DNA of 64,000 nucleotides from Polytrichum commune (GCA_950295325.1 OX485805.1:21439501-21503500); one strand, 5' to 3'; counted from the stretch's first letter, positions 26,817 through 39,108 are shown. The notes: generated by a model not told the origin, from the letters alone. A program made the numbers and translations.

Positions 26817-27935
26817 CTACAATGGTGCCACGTGTGCCGAATCAATTGCACCTGTCTGATCCCCTGCTGCTACCACATGATGTGCGGCACGACCATCAGG
26901 TTCGGATGACTTACAAATGTAGTACAAGACACTGATCATAATGGCATCAAAGAGATACACAAAAGAGTGCATGCACACAAGTAGTGGTGCTTCCCAGTAC
27001 TTGTCATACACAATTGTTGCATCCGAGTTCCGAATGATATGAAACTCGAACAATATGTCCAGGAGCGTCCCATTCACGTTGGTAACCAGAAACAGCAGCA
27101 GGGCAACTTGCACCCTCCCTTTGAGGAGAGATTTGCTTTGCAACAGTGCCTCTCGGCCATGGAGACCTTCAAGTGCCGACACCACATACGCAAGGTTACA
27201 CATCACATTGGTATATGCAAAACCTGTAGCCAGAGCGAGTCCCACCAAGAGAGCACCTCCAAGGCCAAGGGTAATGACTAGACTGGATGATTTTCCAGTG
27301 CTGGAGGCATACCACAAGAGAATTGCAAATGCAGTAGCGAAGCTCAAATACACGGAACACGACCATGCGAACGTCTGCATCAGCCGGATCCATATCTTTT
27401 GCAAGGTCTCTGAAATCTCTGACAATTTTGGTTTCCTTCGCCCGTATGTCGATGCAACAATGTGTGCCACACCTGCCTTCAATAATGGAGAGAATAGTGC
27501 AGAAAAGGGGATGTCAACCACATTTGACATTATGATTTCTGCAAGCCTTCTGTATCCAGCCCTATGTGAATGATAATGCACTCTTTGCTCCGCCACGAGC
27601 TGCACATCCCGGACCAGCCGCTCCATAAAAGGGAACATAAGGAGCACATGTGACAGCAGAATTATAGAGAGGGGAATTGCCAAGGCAATCGCCAATGTGA
27701 AGAGGATGTCATTGTGTTTTCGCAGCAGTGTTGTGGATTCTTGAAGAATGTCCAGCACTTGTAATGAGGGGTTGGATTCAGAATACCCAGCCCACCTAGC
27801 AGTTTCCTGTTGCACCGGAGTATCCAGCAACGATTTCTTCTCCATGAAAGGTCCACTGCCATCATCAACCTGAGGCTGCTCAACAGTTTCCATCATCCCA
27901 AACCCCGGATCCCTTGCCTCATGATGCCGATCCAT
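26817..27935 (-). CDS. Plant six-helix membrane protein of unknown function, single exon
   Basis: A 372-residue protein in one uninterrupted exon, ATG at 27935-27933 and TAG at 26819-26817. After a soluble N-terminus of about 75 residues come hydrophobic segments at about 78-103, 133-162, 186-210, 219-253, 276-300 and 317-341, then a soluble tail. The wording LQVLDILQESTTLLRKH, KIWIRLMQTFAW and WEAPLLVCMHSFVYLFDAI agrees with a plant family annotated only as transmembrane or PABP-binding-like proteins in Arabidopsis (the At1g26650/At4g19950 group, recalled from memory). Its reaction or cargo is not known to me. The intact frame and conserved motifs argue that it is functional. Upstream lies a two-unit tandem duplication. 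Confidence 0.88.
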   Translation of the reverse strand: MDRHHEARDPGFGMMETVEQPQVDDGSGPFMEKKSLLDTPVQQETARWAGYSESNPSLQVLDILQESTTLLRKHNDILFTLAIALAIPLSIILLSHVLLMFPFMERLVRDVQLVAEQRVHYHSHRAGYRRLAEIIMSNVVDIPFSALFSPLLKAGVAHIVASTYGRRKPKLSEISETLQKIWIRLMQTFAWSCSVYLSFATAFAILLWYASSTGKSSSLVITLGLGGALLVGLALATGFAYTNVMCNLAYVVSALEGLHGREALLQSKSLLKGRVQVALLLFLVTNVNGTLLDILFEFHIIRNSDATIVYDKYWEAPLLVCMHSFVYLFDAIMISVLYYICKSSEPDGRAAHHVVAAGDQTGAIDSAHVAPL

Positions 27936-28071
27936 CTTCCTTCACCTCTGGGCACCTCACCAATCCAACCCTGAATTCTTTCCCTCTCCCAAACTACTGC
28001 TCTCACCCTAAAGGGTATGGAAAATCTACTCTAACTGGACTCATTTCTTGCTCCAGTATAACATATACCAG

Positions 28072-28737
28072 GAAGCATGAATACCTCTATGGGGAGCACG
28101 ATCTCATGAACAGATGTCACCTATAGTCCTACCACTCACACACACCTCTCTTGAGGAAATTCAGAAAAGAATGAACCCCCCAAAACAGACTCTATAATAT
28201 GAGAGACCTGAAACAATCCCTGGAACAATAACCCGAACTCAACAAACACATAATAATTCTCTATCAATTCACAACAAATTTGAGAATTCCAAAGAAAATC
28301 ACCACTTACTACACCACAAACAATGCAACCTCAAAAATCCCCCAACCCTAAAAAAATGATAAAGACATGACAAATATGCCAGATCTCTGTTTCCCAGCAA
28401 CACGCTCCTGAAGCATCTATGGCGAGAAAGATCTCATTTAATAAACGGCGGGGCTACCACTCACACACACCTTTCTTGGCCAAATTGGGAACAAAGTAAA
28501 CGACCTCAAGACACTCTTTAACACGAAAGACACCTGAACCCATCCTTCATAGGGCTCCGAACCAAACCAACACAGAACAATTCTCTTTCAATTCACATAA
28601 AATTTGAGAATTCGGAGTAAAATTAGGAATGTAGAAAACTAAATCCAGGAGAAAGGATGGAACCCATGAGCCTTAAAACAGGGTAAAAACGACATGGCAA
28701 AGCTCCCAGATCCCTGTTTCCCGGTGCCACAGTCCCG
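28072..28737. repeat. Two-unit tandem duplication upstream of the membrane protein gene
   Basis: Units of about 335 bp (28072-28409 and 28410-28737) share GAAGCAT.....TATGG, CTACCACTCACACACACCT, TTTGAGAATTC and CCAGATC.CTGTTTCCC. The first unit begins about 140 bp upstream of the ATG and so may lie in the promoter or 5' UTR. Confidence 0.85.
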
Positions 28738-29592
28738 TCACCGACACAATGCGATGGAAGAATGAAGTCTGGAAGTTTTCCACTGAACTGGGACAGGACC
28801 CTTAGAGAGAAAGAAAACCGGATGTGAGGCTACAGATGAGAAAATCGAGCGGATGGAAAGGATCGGCCACAATCACTCGCCTGAGGTGGGAGGTTGAAAT
28901 TCTTGAGCGAATTGAACCCAGGGGGGCCGATATCCGTGTCAACCATCAAAATGACGCGCGTGAGACCGGGAAGTCAATCCCATTGCGCTGGAGGCGTGGA
29001 TGGGAGCGTGGATGGGAGCGTGGAAGTCGCAACGGATGGATCTGTGAGGCCATGGCGGAGGAGCAAGAAGACAGAGTGGGAAGAGTGGCAAGAAGAAGTG
29101 AAAGCCAAGCCGGAGCAAGGAAGAGTCGTGTGGACAGAGACAGAGTGATGAATCTGGGAATGATTTCTCTTCATCCATTACGTTTCATCCACTTCATCCT
29201 TTGGTCTTCGCCTTGAAATCCTCGCTTCTAACCGCCAGGCTTTTCACCGCCCGGGAAAAGGAAAATTATCTGCATAAGCAAGGAATCAAGGCCCAAGCAA
29301 GGAATTATTTCATATGAGCATACTATACCTCTCATCTATCTACAGTCAGGACTCTATAAATGTTACAGATCGGGAGTAGCAAAAAAATAGCATATAAAGA
29401 ATTATCACAAGTAACGCTTATAGAATTCATACTGATGATTAATAACATAATTTTATAGAAATAACACTTCAAATTTCTGAAAATGAAGAACATAACGTTT
29501 TTTAAAAAATTTAAATGAATTTACAAATGATGATACATAATTTAGCTAAACTAAGTGAAAGAGATAATCTATGTAGTAGTAGATTCTTCCAA
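28738..29592. other. Upstream GC-richer stretch, no gene supported
   Basis: Open frames occur on both strands at 28824-29216, but they overlap each other and resemble no family I know. A 12-bp word GCGTGGATGGGA repeats around 28993-29025. The region may be the distal promoter of the minus-strand gene. From 29250 on it becomes AT-rich. Confidence 0.45.
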
Positions 29593-30070
29593 CTAAACTA
29601 ACCAAAAGAAAGAGTCTATAGTAGTAGTCTGACAAGAAGCTTCTAAATGATGAGATGAAACTTCCTTCTGGAGTCCTTGAATGCTCCTGATGTGTGATAG
29701 AGCATCATTTGGTCTTTGTTTAAAGTATTTCTTCAAAGTGTATAGAGAACGCTCAACAACACTCAATTCTACAACTTCTTCTACCACATCAACCATAACC
29801 TCATCAACATCAATTTCTTGATGTTCATAGGAATACATATCCAGAAACTCCTCATCGGTAGGTTCATAGGGGTTGTTTAAATCAAACTCTATCTCATAAT
29901 TGAGGTATTCATGAGCATTCATCACGTCACCCACCTCGCTATCAAATGACAACAATGTCAGTTGATGAAGTAGTGTAGCAACTTCATCAACCTCTATCAA
30001 GCGCCTAGCTTCCTCTATCTCCCTCTCAATACAGATCGAAAGAACACCCGTGTGCCTCCAACAATTTTGA
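29593..30070 (-). pseudogene. C-terminal fragment of a pogo/Tigger-like transposase with a PIP-box-like end
   Basis: In the minus-strand frame the segment reads NCWRHTGVLSICIERE, then an acidic stretch (YEPTDEEFLDMYSYEHQ), then QTTIDSFFWLV at the end. NCWRHTG-type wording followed by an acidic tail is what I associate with the C-terminus of pogo-like (Tc1/mariner superfamily) transposases. QTTIDSFF fits the PCNA-interacting consensus QxxIxxFF, a motif reported for Drosophila pogo transposase. The catalytic part is absent here; a matching catalytic fragment lies at 36540-36675 in the same orientation. Upstream of about 30070 the frame is lost. Confidence 0.55.
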
Positions 30071-30988
30071 ATTGATCTCTAAGAGATAATATTTGACTTG
30101 TTCGCAAAGAATATGGGATAAATGTGATTACATGTTTAAAATGTATGCTCTCATATGTTATTACCTTGGTTTTCTCAAAATTAACACTTATAGAGATGCA
30201 ACTAACAAAGAAGGGAGTACAACATGTTATAACACTTGACACATAACACTCACTAGTCTTACCAATTGTAATTTTGTAGGGGAGTAAAATTTTCTTAACA
30301 TATGTGAAATTATATCGCTTATAAAGGTTGTCAGGAGTCATCCCTAAAGGATGAAAACGTTGATTATTAAGTTGGGATGAATACGCACCCAACTTCTAGG
30401 GGGCATGTCGTTGCTATTACCCATTCTACCTTTAAAGATCCCAAATTAATGTACTCAAGGTCATTCGAGACGAATTGGCAACAACCCCATAGGGGGTCAA
30501 GTTTTTATGCTACAGTCAGGAGTCATCCCTAAAGGATTAGTCAATTTGTATTGACAAATAAACAAACATTGATACTACATAAAATACAATCTCAATATTA
30601 TGTTGCACCCTAAATGCATTTGGGGTCATCTGCGGTGACCCCAAATTTCATATGATTTTTTGTTCTTAATATTGATATATCCAAAATGGCACGGATTTTG
30701 GTCACAAGTCACATGTGGCAATGAAGCATTTTCTCATGATTATTTTTGTGTTAAAAACAAAATAAATAGGTGAGGAATTTTATGTGGGAAGGGGGTTGCA
30801 TCATCTAGGAGAAGAATGTGTTGGGACTGGTCCATTATGAGGTGCCACATTACCAAACCAATAACATTCTAGGCCAGATAGTTTTTGAGGTTCTATCTGC
30901 AAGAACATGGTCTCACTAGAAGACCTTGGTCAATTGGGCTAAAATTTTGTATAGCAATGTTGATTGGCATTTTAAGAACATCCATTGT

Positions 30989-31036
30989 TGGGACACACAC
31001 ACACACACACACAAATATATATATATATATATATAT
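30989..31036. repeat. Compound microsatellite (AC)n (AT)n
   Basis: A run of about 10 AC units is followed by about 10 AT units, then short ATGC words. Confidence 0.9.
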
Positions 31037-31609
31037 GCATATGCATATGTAATTTGCATATTCACGCATTTAGTTGAATTTATGAACTCATTGGAGGCAA
31101 CATTTATGATAAGTCACCACTTTTTAGAAAGATTTCTAATGATACATGTTTTAAATCACCTCCTATGAATTTGTTATAATATACCTAAACATGACATGTG
31201 GACAACCACAAAATTTGCAAATGTTATAAACCACAAACATCTTGCATTCGTACATTGGTGATATTTCACTAAACATGCATCGATCTCCTTCAAACTATTT
31301 CTATACCCAATTTATTGACTTCACCCATTTTCACCTCAAAGCGCCTTAGACATTTAGGGGTTAAAGTTCCAAGACTACAAAACAATTCAAGATTGTGTTT
31401 TCACCTTTCTAATGGGTGATGGATTTACCTAGAGAGCATGGGAGGGAAGGGATTATTGTATACAAGCTTACATGTCATTCATCCAATATAAAAGCCATGC
31501 GATTAGTATGTATCCTAGAAATTACATTTTGTAGTTGACTTGACACCAAAATTAGATTCCAGACCTTAAATTAGTGTACTTGGATCATTTGAGATGAATT
31601 GGTAACAAA

Positions 31610-31870
31610 CTTATAGGGTACAAGTGCAAGCACGGTAAAGTGGACAAGTCTTATCCCTGCCTAGTGTTAAGTGAATGTGATTTAATTTTATGTACTAACT
31701 TTGAATTTGTGAAGAAAAAAATCATAGGCATTTTAAAAACATACATTTTAAAGACATGCAAAGCAAAGCAATTTATGATGACAATGAAAATTCCAAGAAT
31801 AGTCTACATATTTTAGAAGATGGTGCAAGTGGCGTACAAGTAGGTGATATTGCACAAGTGATTGTTTAAA
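31610..31870. repeat. Dispersed repeat, copy 1 (copy 2 at 36230-36460)
   Basis: Shared wording with the second copy includes GCAAG.ACGGT.AAGT, GAATTT.TGAAG.AAAAAA and TACATATTTTAGAAGA followed by TGCAAGT. Ends were not defined. Confidence 0.6.
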
Positions 31871-33028
31871 AATTGTTTAAAATATGATAAAAGTACATTA
31901 AATTGATGGTTTTCTACAAAGTTTTGTAATGATGCCCTCAAGTAGATAATGCATTCAAGGATTATATATTAATTCAAATTAATATAATATATTAATATAT
32001 TTTGTGTGTAATATAATATATTATATATATAAACTTCAACTTCAAAATAGTTAAGGTCATGAAATCTACGTCCAAAACCAGACTTAGCCATTTGCTTTTG
32101 AGCAATACTTTTGATGCTAAGTATTGAAGATCTCAACTTGATATTCTACGTTTGAGTATTTAACACAACAATAGAGGTCATCATAAAAAATGATTTAAAT
32201 GATGCTTTGCTACTACTTTTAGGCCTTTGACCAAAAAGTTTATGGTATTAGTGTACCAAAGCCCATTTTTGGTCCACCTTACCATGCTTGCACCTGTGTT
32301 AAGTTTCTATGTTGGATGGATGAGAGGTATGCTCATACATGATAATTCCCTCTCTCCAAGACCATGAAGCTCAACTTGGGATCCATGGCATCTATGAAAC
32401 TCATCCGTTGTGGATGAAGGGGCTCTAGGTGAAAATAAGATACCCTACAAGATTAGTGAGGGCCGATTCATCCCATTGAACACCACTCAACTAATTCGGG
32501 GCCTTTGACTCGGAATCAAATCTTCTAAAAGTACATTGTTTTGTCTAATTTATGTGGGTGAAAGATTTATATGGGTTGGAATTTAGTGTGACCCACATTA
32601 ATTTTATAGCGCATGCCTTGGTTAACATTAGTCATTTTACAGTACTTGCCTTGCCTTGAACTTTCATCCAAATATGCAAACGCAAAAAACCCACACTGAT
32701 TTATCACACTGGAAATTGGAGTGGGCCACTTCAAATTATAATATAAAAAATAGTGTGGGTAACTTGGAACTGATGTGATCCACACTAATTAGACAAAACA
32801 TTGTAGTCATCCACATGTTTATGAATTAAATCGTTGCGTTTTCACCTTCGAAATGGATGAGGTTATGTAGACACCATGAATCCCTAGCCATGAAGCTCTA
32901 TCGGGGAGAGGTACTCTTGTATGCAATAATTCGATGTGACTGACAAACATGTATGGTACATAGTAAGAACTTTAGTCTACAACATAGACCAATGCCCAAA
33001 GCTTCTTGAGTGGATGCTCAATTACTAA

Positions 33029-33252
33029 CAATGTTTGGGGAGATTTTTGGGCATGATGGGTTGAGATCCTAGTGTTCCCAAGTCCAACCATTTACATGTT
33101 GACATCTTTCGGTTTTATTATTATTTGTAGATATATTGTTAAAATTTCTCTAAATGATATGTAATTTTTCTTGAAGCCTTGAACTTCAACTGATTATTTC
33201 TCAAATTCAACTGGTTCATCTCTAACTAGCGGTCGGTGCTCCCCGTTCATTG
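33029..33252 (+). mobile_element. hAT-type MITE, 224 bp, with perfect 8-bp target duplication
   Basis: Ends are CAATGTTTGGGGAG and CTCCCCGTTCATTG, imperfect inverted repeats. ATTACTAA flanks both sides (33021-33028 and 33253-33260). The 8-bp duplication is the hAT superfamily hallmark. The terminal words match those of the 5.5-kb hAT at 47421-52959, so that family could supply the transposase. No coding capacity. Confidence 0.9.
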
Positions 33253-33260
33253 ATTACTAA

Positions 33261-35028
33261 GTTAGTGTGTATGGAGAGCAAGACAAGCATGGCAAGAAAT
33301 TCCCGAGATGTAACTTTCATGAATACATAAGTACTTATCGATTAAGGATGAGGCATCTATAACTGATAAAATAGGAGAGTTTGCATCTATTTAGGAGGGG
33401 TAATAGTGAGGAATTATTTCTATTGCATAGAGAAAAAAATTCTAAGGAGGATATAATTTTTTTTCCTTTCCTGAATATGGAAATTGCTATAAATTTTAAG
33501 GCGGTAAAATTACAGTGACACGTAGTTGATCTATAGGTTAGAGAAAAAACTTCGGTCTCCGGAGGAGGCCGACGTGAATTAAGTCCAATCCTTCCCCAGA
33601 TCTATAGGTTAAATCATAATCCCTCATCTAAATGCTAATGCTTGGTTACGATAGTTGTCAAAATTCTTATGAGGGTAATCAATCACAAGCCATCATCACA
33701 TAAACCTTCAACTTCGTTAGCATAAACAATATAGATCTCATCCATGTCGGCAATACATGACCCTAGTGAGCAGTCAAATGGACCTAGTTGACTATGGATG
33801 TCTCAAACTTACTACCTGGTACTTTGAGAGAGTTGATTGGGAAATCTTTGAAGCCATGAGTGGAATTTTTTTTCCCCGAGAACAAATTGTACTATGGATT
33901 TTGAGAGTGCTTCAAAAAATAACAAACTAGGTATGTAGGGCGGACGCTAAACCTCCCTTACGAATTATTAGAAAAAGGGTCTCTGCTAAGATAAGGGCTA
34001 GGGCCCGCGACCCACAACCCTCATGTAGCCCCCTAGATTTTTTTTTCGGAAACTGATCGAAAAATGCAAACTATCCCATCATACTTCAAACAAGAGTTGC
34101 CCTTGCATTCTTGAAGGCCGCCTTGTCCACAAAGCTCATATTGAGTACACCTCACCTTCAACGTCTGAAATCCAATATACATGTTCACTTTCAATTAGTA
34201 TATCAACAATTGATTGGGATTTCATTCCTGAAGTGAAACCATCGATTAAAAAACATGTAATCAACTTGGAAACAAGAAATAAGACAAGAAAAAAAAATTG
34301 CATTAGCAATGAGGTGATAATTTTGTTGACTCACATTTGAAAGGGCCTTTGTCATTCTTAAAATTAAACCTCAATATAATGTGCTAGTTTTTGTAGTGTT
34401 TGTTCTATAATAATTTAGTTAATGCCTTCTCCTTTCACAAGTAAATTTCTACAAGTATCGATACACATTCAAACTAAGTAAGCCTAACTAAGTGCAAGTA
34501 AGCGCATTAAGACGGATTAAAGTGTAGGTTTGAGTATTAGTTAAACATATCTCAATACTCTTTGTATTGTTTGATTCAGCAATCACTAAATCTAAACAAG
34601 TTCCCCTTGGTACCTAAAGGTCCCATAATATTTCTGCATTAGCCCAGACCCTACCAATGAAAATTAGAATTTTGTAAGACTTCATTGAAGACTGTGACAT
34701 TTTAGATTCAGAAATGAATTTCCTACAATTAATCTCTCTAATTCCCATTTTGGACACTATAATGTAAATCTTATTTCTAACACAGTGCAAGCGTCACATG
34801 CATAATAGTGTTACTTACCGTATTTTGAGGGCATATTTTACGTTACACGAATGGTCAACAACTTGATTATTAGTGTCACCTCATGACACTGGGCGTTCAA
34901 GTGCGCTTACTAATATCTTGGCATGAGTATGTTTAGTATTGTTATGAAGTGTATGCCTATGTTACACAATGGTCTACAAATTGACTAAAGTGTATACAAA
35001 TGACATTTGTCATTACTATGTTCAGGAA

Positions 35029-35061
<33 letters not shown>

Positions 35062-36229
35062 TACTATAATGTAAACACATGACACTTGTCATTAGTATGC
35101 TCAATAATATCTTCCCCTTGAATACTAAAACGCCAAACTATCATCTCAAGTATCCCAATGTGGTACGCTAAATGTCATAATGCAAATAAAATTTCACCTA
35201 AAAAAATGACTTGGTTGACAAATAGTGTCATATTGACAGTCAACAGACATGTCACTTTGTGACCTTTAGGTATCTAATTTAGGCCCTTTTTTAATCGCGT
35301 ATGGGATACTAAATACCATAAACGGTGTACTACGATCTGTAGATGAACTATGTATCACAACTTCTACATTTGATGAATCATTTTGTAACAATGAAGGGCT
35401 TTATAAGTATATGAATGCCCAGGGGATGCACTCCATTGTCAAGTTGAACATCGCGTGCGTACAAAAAAATATGTACATTTTCTAAGATGCATCACCAAAA
35501 TGGGTCAAGATTTTATCAAATTTTTTTCATGAGTAGATATACATGGTGTCTATTACATAGTAAAAGAACGGTAACCAAATTTGATGATTTTTTTATTTTT
35601 ATTTTATAAATCATACCGTTTCTAACTAGAATGACGCAAAATTGAACTAAAATAATTACGACAAGAATGAAGATGACTAAAAATTTCAAAAAACCATAAA
35701 AACATATTATCAATGGTTATGTATATGTAGAAAAAAATAGCATAATTTTAAAAATTATCTGTGCCATATAATATAGAGGTAGCAAACTTTGATCGCACGT
35801 GTGAGGGACAATCCCATGGAGTGCAAACCCCAGGTATGAATGCCTCAACCACTATCAGTGAGTAATAATTTGAAGAGCTGAGGTAAAACTTGTCGATTAG
35901 CATGTGACTTGGACTTTATAATGTCTTCACATGGCACTTGAATTTTTTCAAAAGCTTACATCCTACAAAATTGTATGGTTTGAAAAATAGGCCACTGCAA
36001 GACACCGGCATACATGTCTATTCATTAAGATCTTAGTTGGCTATGGAGATGCCGAGAATGACATGGGGTGTGATATAGACAAAGCGAGTCCCACATGGTG
36101 CCCTTAAATAATTGTCAATGAGAGTTTAACCATTGGTTGTCATTTAGGGTTTTGGGTAGAGCTCATCTACAAGCGTTGCATGCAAAGTGCTACGTTTCAG
36201 TGGTCACATTGCAGTGGATGTGGTATTAA
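33261..36229. other. Gene-free AT-rich spacer
   Basis: No gene is recognised. It contains a (CT)n(AC)n microsatellite at 35029-35062 and many short A/T runs. Confidence 0.5.
35029..35062. repeat. Compound microsatellite (CT)n (AC)n
   Basis: About 12 CT units are followed by about 4 AC units. Confidence 0.85.
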
Positions 36230-36460
36230 GGGGCGCAAGTACGGTCAAGTACATAATTCTATTACCCTGCATAGGTTTAAGCGAAAGTGACTCAAAACTA
36301 TATATTAGTTTTGAATTTTGTGAAGGAAAAAACCAGAAACATTTTTAATACACGGTGATCTACAAAGCCCAAAAATTTATGTTGTCAAATAAAATTTCAA
36401 GAGTGTACATATTTTAGAAGACAATGCAAGTAGATATTTTGAACAAGTAATTGAACCACC
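36230..36460. repeat. Dispersed repeat, copy 2 (copy 1 at 31610-31870)
   Basis: Same order of shared words as copy 1, in the same orientation, about 4.6 kb away. Confidence 0.6.
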
Positions 36461-36539
36461 ACACATAATTTGTTGGCAACCACCTTCCAAAGCATCTTGG
36501 GCGTAGAGATTTGTAAATAATCACAAGTTTCAACTTGTT

Positions 36540-36675
36540 AGTGCCTATTGTGTTCACAACAAGAGCAAGAGTGAGAATGGTCCTTTTGTTGCACTAGTGT
36601 CTTGTTTGGTTTGCCACGATAAAATGAACTAGTCTCATCCATATTGTAAACATCTTCCAATGGCATAACCAATGT
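36540..36675 (-). pseudogene. Pogo/Tigger-like transposase fragment around the first catalytic Asp
   Basis: The minus strand reads PLEDVYNMDETSSFYRGKPN and then KTLVQQK. The NMDET block followed by FYR..PNKTL is characteristic of the first catalytic Asp region of pogo-like DDE transposases. The frame fails on both sides within about 100 bp, so only a scrap remains. It has the same orientation as the C-terminal scrap at 29593-30070, with the order expected for one element broken by later insertions. Confidence 0.6.
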
Positions 36676-37433
36676 GGTGGAGGTTAGTGCTTACCAAATT
36701 GTGTGCAAGTTATTTTGTGTGAAGACGTGGTCATCAACACTAAAATTGTTGAAAATATAAGCGAAATGAAGAGCACCCGTCACAGAAGAACGCTGTCATC
36801 TCCGGAGCCAAGAATTTGAAGAATGGCACGGACAAATCTAGGAGTATAAGTTGGCGAGGATTGGAAATTCCAATCTAAAGAGATATGAGATTCATGTGTG
36901 AGGACTAATTTTGACTCAAGAAGAGGAACCAACAACTTCATAATTCTAGTTTGCAGTTCCAATAACCCCAAAACCCTTCAACCTCCATCCACACCCATAG
37001 AATCAAGAGTGTAATGTATGTTTTGAAACCAAGGTTTCAAACAATTAACTTTAGCTAACTTAAGCTAACCCATTGATGAATTTATCATATACTCCCTAAT
37101 CCCACGGCAAATCCTCGTGTGAACGTCCCACCACATGCATCCATCAATTACCTCTAATTTATGACAAATCAGACCTAAAAATGTCATATTATAAGCGCCG
37201 TAGTCGTAATATCAGGGTAAATCAACGCTTTAAGAAAAAAATTGGTTGATGAAAATTGTGTTGTATAATCAAGGTGTCGTATTATCGGTGTTAGAGTGTA
37301 ATCGTATGTTTAAAACTTGACAGCTATATATGATGCATCAGGTGCTCTCTCATTGTTTAATCAATTGCAGTTGGCCCTCGAGAATCTGTACTAGGGATGT
37401 GAGAAGGTAGGTGGACGAGAGACACATTCCACC

Positions 37434-38146
37434 AGTGCCAGGGAAGTTTGTGGGCATCTATAGTCGGTCAAGATCCATGTGATTCTAAATCCGGCCGGTT
37501 ACATGTTGACATAATCTTCCAGTTTTGCTTCATTCAGGGGCGGTTTACACTATGGACCAAGAGCCATGACCAAGAAAATTAAATCATTTTCATGGTCATA
37601 GCTCTTGGCCAAGAGCCATGACCATGAAAAATCAAAAATGGATTTTTGAGTGGCTTGGTCACTCTTGTAGTGTAAAGTGGATTTGGACCGGGACAACTTT
37701 GGGCTGATTTTTTTAATATAAATACAGTAACGACAAAAATAATCGGGAAAATAATAATATTAGAAACAAAATTCAGCCAATGGCTGATTTTCAGCCTTAC
37801 GGCTCCCTTGATTTCCGTTGAGTCGAGCATTTTGCCTCGCCTCAACGGAAAACCCGTTGGACCATGGCACATTATCCAAATGGCAGATTTTAGTAGTTTT
37901 TTGGGACCTCAAAGTTAGTGGTCATTCTCCTTTTTTCAAGGTAGTATAAAGCCAAATGGGACCAAGAGCACTTTACTCTCCAATCACAAATTTTAGAATT
38001 TCATGGTCATGGCTCTTGGTCCATAGTGTAAACCGCCCCTCATACGGGGTATATTCTTCAATAGATTCCTCTAAAATGATCAGTAATTCTCCGGAAGTGT
38101 CGAACTTCAACCGGCTATTTCTCAATCTCAGTTGAGCAGTGCATTG
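37434..38146 (+). mobile_element. CAATG-type hAT MITE copy split by a Harbinger-like MITE
   Basis: The left part (37434-37536) has eroded end wording CAGTGCCAGGGAAGTTTGTG and then GGCCGGTTACATGTTGACAT. The right part (38040-38146) has GATTCCTCTAAAATGATCAG, CAACCGGCTATTTCTCAA and ends GCATTG. Together they match the MITE at 33029-33252, interrupted by the element at 37537-38039. Confidence 0.7.
37537..38039. mobile_element. PIF/Harbinger (Tourist)-like MITE, 503 bp
   Basis: Inverted ends of about 40 bp begin GGGGCGGTTTACACTATGG and end with its complement. A 3-bp duplication TCA lies at 37534-37536 and 38040-38042. A 3-bp duplication and G-rich ends fit PIF/Harbinger. Near the left end is a 44-bp near-perfect palindrome (37587-37630) repeating part of the terminal sequence. 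The open frame inside (37579-37872) is not a gene. Confidence 0.85.
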
Positions 38147-39108
38147 CACGCTTAATCTGATGAATTCACCAACTTAGGTTTCGACGATGATCAATAAAAC
38201 CTGGATTGAGCTAAGAGAGTGCACAAACTCCAATTCCAGCCAGATATCGGTCATCACCCTTCCAGATCATCAGCTGGTCTATGGGGTAGATCGATCTCTC
38301 TTAAACTAGATTTCTAGCTGATTGAAATGGTCGTATAGATGGTCCGAGACAAGCCTAAACTACCAGATGATGGTGGAGAGATACCCAAATCTCAAGGAAG
38401 AGGTTGGCAGTTTGATTCCCGGGTGTGAAATCTCCTCTCTATTTGACGGAAAACTTGTCAGGTGGTCAACTACCTCTCGTGCTTTGGTGCTGGCCTATTG
38501 GCCTTCAGTCTCAAAAAAAAAGAGAAGAAAAGGGAGAAAGAAATGGTTGTATAGGTCTTGTGTGTTTTTTACATGGTCATACATGTCCTCCCAATTATGT
38601 TGACTATCGCGTCTAGAATGGTTATTATATTTTGAGCATGCGATCCAATCTCTTGTAAACACATGTCTTCTTGGGATTCATTATTGGAGTCACACCAAAC
38701 CACATACGACTCAAGTATAGGTGTCCTAATAAGAAAAAAGGACTAAGTAAGGGTTGTTTACCTTATCGCGTTGGAATGCATACCAACTGATGTTTCACCA
38801 CAAAAACTTCTCAAAAGTAGTACAGGAATAGACAAAATTGTTCAAACACCACACAATTCCCCAACTTCACTCTAAATTGATTCTTGGCAAGAGTGGGAAA
38901 ACGCAATTTCATACTAGTTGAATGAAATATATGTCATGGTGAAGAGGATAACAACTTAGAGCAACACCAAGCATGAGATATTTTTCACAACTCCTACAAC
39001 GTGACGTGTCGTCGCATTGATCCACATCCTAGATTCTTGTGTGATTTCTACATGTCCACAACAATTGCTATATAAGTATACGTGGGACGAGGTGCGGGAG
39101 GACATGAA
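38147..39108. other. Downstream flank of the P450 gene
   Basis: No gene is supported. It probably includes the 3' UTR of the minus-strand P450 next to 39109. Confidence 0.5.

Larger units (their letters stand above)
30071..33020. other. Gene-free AT-rich spacer with dispersed repeats
   Basis: No gene is seen. The stretch 31610-31870 matches 36230-36460 by eye. Stretches near 31440, 32300 and 32890 belong to the diffuse family also seen at 10680-11100. A compound microsatellite lies at 30989-31036. Confidence 0.5.

Noticed and set aside
27055-27573. 172-codon plus-strand open frame
   Set aside because: Antisense shadow of the membrane protein gene, which has clear family motifs on the other strand.
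28824-29216. 130-codon plus-strand open frame and overlapping frames on both strands
   Set aside because: GC-rich stretch with overlapping open frames, short direct repeats and no recognisable product.
37579-37872. 97-codon minus-strand open frame
   Set aside because: Lies wholly inside the Harbinger-like MITE and includes its palindrome; no protein family resemblance.
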